From Actinomycetes bacterium (GTDB lineage: Bacteria; Actinomycetota; Acidimicrobiia; Acidimicrobiales; Acidimicrobiaceae): 17,658 nt of DNA. Below, piece after piece: positions 16,141 to 17,658 of the stretch. The stretch spans positions 1-17,658 of the forward strand of contig JAJYFX010000005.1 of assembly GCA_021785315.1 (NCBI GenBank), read 5' to 3'. Each line of letters begins with the position of its first letter. Position 1 is the first letter of the stretch. The translations under genes were made by a program, and so were the position numbers. Under the pieces are notes generated by a model. The model searched no databases, was not told the DNA's origin, and saw only the letters and a list, made by a program, of their open reading frames with translations.

Positions 16141-16188
16141 TAATTTCCCTAATTGTTTTGCGATTCGAACATCCCAAGCTTACTTACG

Positions 16189-17160
16189 TCACTTGGAGTT
16201 GGGCTTATGGTGCAATCTTCTGGCAAGTGCTCTGACGGACTTGGCGAAAAAGCTCCGTGAGACAGGTGATGTGGTAGTTTTGTCGAGCCTTTCAAGAATT
16301 TCTTTTAGGGTTACCAGGAATTGCGGTCCGAGGTCATCTCTTGCCAAGGCCAACTCGACGATGGCTGTCAGATAATCAATTTTGGTTCCGACGTCGAATC
16401 GCCCACCCTTAATTATGTATCCCAGTACGGGCTGCTTTTTGAGGAGCAAGGAAATGGCATCGGTGAGCTGAATTTCCCCGTTTCTGCCTGGTTTGATTTG
16501 ATCAAGGCATTCGAATAGCTCCGGAGTGAAAATGTACCGACCGATTACCGCGAAGTTGGATGGGGCTTCGTCCGGTTCAGGTTTTTCTGTTATTCCAGTA
16601 ATGCGGACAACGCTGCTTTCATCCGTTTTATCGTAGGCAACGCAGCCATATAGGGAAATGCTCTCATGAGGTACCTCCATGAGCGCCAGAACAGAGCATT
16701 GATGCCGGTCATATAGCTTGAGCATGTCAGAAAGAAGAGGATGGCCGGTGATCATGATGTCGTCAGCTAGCAGAACCGCAAATGGCTCGCCGGATGTGTG
16801 TTGTCTTGCCATTGAGACCGCGTGTCCAAGGCCCAGCGGCTCTCCCTGGCGCACATAATGCAATTCGGCAAGGTCGGAAATAGACCTGACCAGATCCAGC
16901 TCTTCGAGCTTGCCGCTCGACTCGAGATATTTCTCAAGTTCAAATGACTTGTCAAAATGGTCTTCGATAGACCACTTCGATTTTCCCGTAATCACCAGGA
17001 TGTCGTCCAGCTCAGCTGCAACCGCTTCCTCGATTATGTACTGGATTGCAGGCCGATCAACCAGGGGCAGCATCTCCTTTGGCTGAGCTTTTGTCGCCGG
17101 AAGAAGCCGAGTACCGAGTCCGGCGGCAGGTATTACGGCCTTTCGTGGCGTCTGATGCAC
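16189..17160 (-). CDS. galU: UTP–glucose-1-phosphate uridylyltransferase GalU
   Basis: Makes UDP-glucose from UTP and glucose-1-phosphate, a precursor for glycolipids, trehalose and cell-wall sugars. The 323 residues are full length. Family marks: AVIPAAGLGTRLLPATKAQPKEM at the nucleotide-binding loop (given as its first part AVIPAAGLGTRLLP), the metal-binding LLADDI, the sugar-binding GEIQLTDAI, and GGRFDVG near the end. I place the start at GTG 17160 because AAAGGAG lies five bases upstream; GTG 17166 would overlap that site. It heads the minus-strand series galU–moeA–moaA–moaC–membrane gene, and is divergent from the CIRCE-controlled zinc-ribbon gene, a neighbourhood shared with mycobacteria. 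Confidence 0.95.
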   Translation of the reverse strand: MHQTPRKAVIPAAGLGTRLLPATKAQPKEMLPLVDRPAIQYIIEEAVAAELDDILVITGKSKWSIEDHFDKSFELEKYLESSGKLEELDLVRSISDLAELHYVRQGEPLGLGHAVSMARQHTSGEPFAVLLADDIMITGHPLLSDMLKLYDRHQCSVLALMEVPHESISLYGCVAYDKTDESSVVRITGITEKPEPDEAPSNFAVIGRYIFTPELFECLDQIKPGRNGEIQLTDAISLLLKKQPVLGYIIKGGRFDVGTKIDYLTAIVELALARDDLGPQFLVTLKEILERLDKTTTSPVSRSFFAKSVRALARRLHHKPNSK

Positions 17161-17349
17161 AAGCACTCCTTTGCAGCAGTTTGATCATCGCTATTGCCGT
17201 TGCTTGAGAAAGAATCTAACCGTGAATCGCTGGCGCTCGGATGTGACTTGATAACAATTGTATTCGGAAGACTCTTCCTTTGAAAGCAGTGCGGAATGTG
17301 CAAGCATGTGACCAGGGAAAAGATACTTATTCTGATAGACATGGTAGTA
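17161..17349. other. Divergent control region of galU and the zinc-ribbon gene
   Basis: The bases between the galU start and the CIRCE site carry no gene. They should hold the galU promoter on the minus strand and the heat-shock promoter on the plus strand; no −35/−10 pair with good spacing could be picked by eye. Only one CIRCE copy is present, next to the zinc-ribbon gene, so HrcA is unlikely to control galU directly. Confidence 0.5.
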
Positions 17350-17376
17350 TTAGCACTCAGTGTAGTAGAGTGCTAA
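17350..17376 (+). promoter_or_regulatory. CIRCE operator (HrcA-binding site)
   Basis: TTAGCACTC-N9-GAGTGCTAA, an exact match to the CIRCE consensus, with spacer agtgtagta. It lies 28 bases before the GTG start of the zinc-ribbon gene. HrcA binding here would repress transcription until heat or protein-folding stress. A TAGTAT at 17345–17350 overlaps the first base and could be the −10 element, which would put the operator over the transcription start. Confidence 0.95.
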
Positions 17377-17404
17377 TAGAGCTAATGAAACGTGGAGGAA
17401 GTAG

Positions 17405-17602
17405 GTGCCTACCTACGAATATGTGTGCAAGAGCTGCGATCGACAATTTGATGTGTTCCAGTCCTTTTCTGAGGATCCGCTAAGTACTTGCGAAGTGTGC
17501 GGAGGCGAGCTGAAAAAGAAGTTTGGATCTGTTGGAATAATGTTCAAAGGTTCGGGATTTTATAAAACTGACTCCCGTCCAGCAGCGAATTCCGAGTCTT
17601 AG
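17405..17602 (+). CDS. FmdB-family zinc-ribbon protein, Ruc (Rv0991c)-like
   Basis: A 65-residue protein starting MPTYEYVCKSCDRQFDVFQS, the standard FmdB opening, with a four-cysteine zinc ribbon (Cys8, Cys11, Cys29, Cys32) and a Ser/Lys/Gly-rich flexible tail (VGIMFKGSGFYKTDSR). Start GTG 17405 follows GGAGG with six bases between. The mycobacterial member Rv0991c (Ruc) is a chaperone switched on when its zinc cysteines are oxidised, works with Hsp70, and is co-regulated with hsp60/hsp70 genes. The perfect CIRCE site before this gene supports the same role here. The tail is shorter than I recall for Ruc (about 110 residues), so client binding could differ. It is divergent from galU, as in mycobacteria. 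Confidence 0.9.
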   Translation: MPTYEYVCKSCDRQFDVFQSFSEDPLSTCEVCGGELKKKFGSVGIMFKGSGFYKTDSRPAANSES

Positions 17603-17658
17603 TCGGAAGTCGTTGGAACAATCGGCAGAGGCCAGGAATTAGACGGGTCAAAGTAGCG

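Overview
The window looks like a chromosomal segment of a mid-GC actinobacterium, possibly of the Acidimicrobiia. The clues are a galU–moeA block next to a divergent FmdB-type zinc-ribbon gene (the arrangement I know from mycobacteria), frequent GTG/TTG starts, and Ser/Thr-rich lipoproteins. The taxonomic placement is inference. I see no phage, insertion sequence or CRISPR array.

Left part (1–5138): a nitrate/sulfonate/taurine/thiamine-precursor type ABC importer. Permease and ATPase are on the minus strand, and the substrate-binding lipoprotein is divergent on the plus strand, followed by a strong hairpin terminator. A minus-strand MFS_3-type exporter follows.

Middle part (5139–11362): a gap with one doubtful small ORF; a pirin-family cupin; a divergent pair encoding a sulfite-oxidase-fold molybdopterin protein and a membrane cytochrome b; a secreted phosphoesterase lipoprotein; and a stand-alone aldehyde dehydrogenase of the PaaZ/BoxD type. 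Next to it lies what may be a frameshifted gene remnant.

Right part (11363–17658): a GC-richer SAM methyltransferase, a tRNA-Ala(CGC), and a minus-strand series galU → moeA → moaA → moaC → small three-helix membrane protein. The zinc-ribbon gene faces away from galU and has a perfect CIRCE operator in front of it. MoaA, MoaC and MoeA make the molybdenum cofactor that the oxidoreductase at 6823–7530 needs.

The two most interesting readings are these. (1) The FmdB-type gene is a heat-shock (HrcA/CIRCE) regulated homologue of the redox chaperone Ruc (Rv0991c). (2) The small membrane protein at the end of the galU–moeA series has the layout of GLPR/SepX, which works with the MoeA-like protein Glp in actinobacterial cell division. 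Also notable are a perfect 17-base inverted repeat inside moeA and a double hairpin in the moeA–moaA spacer.
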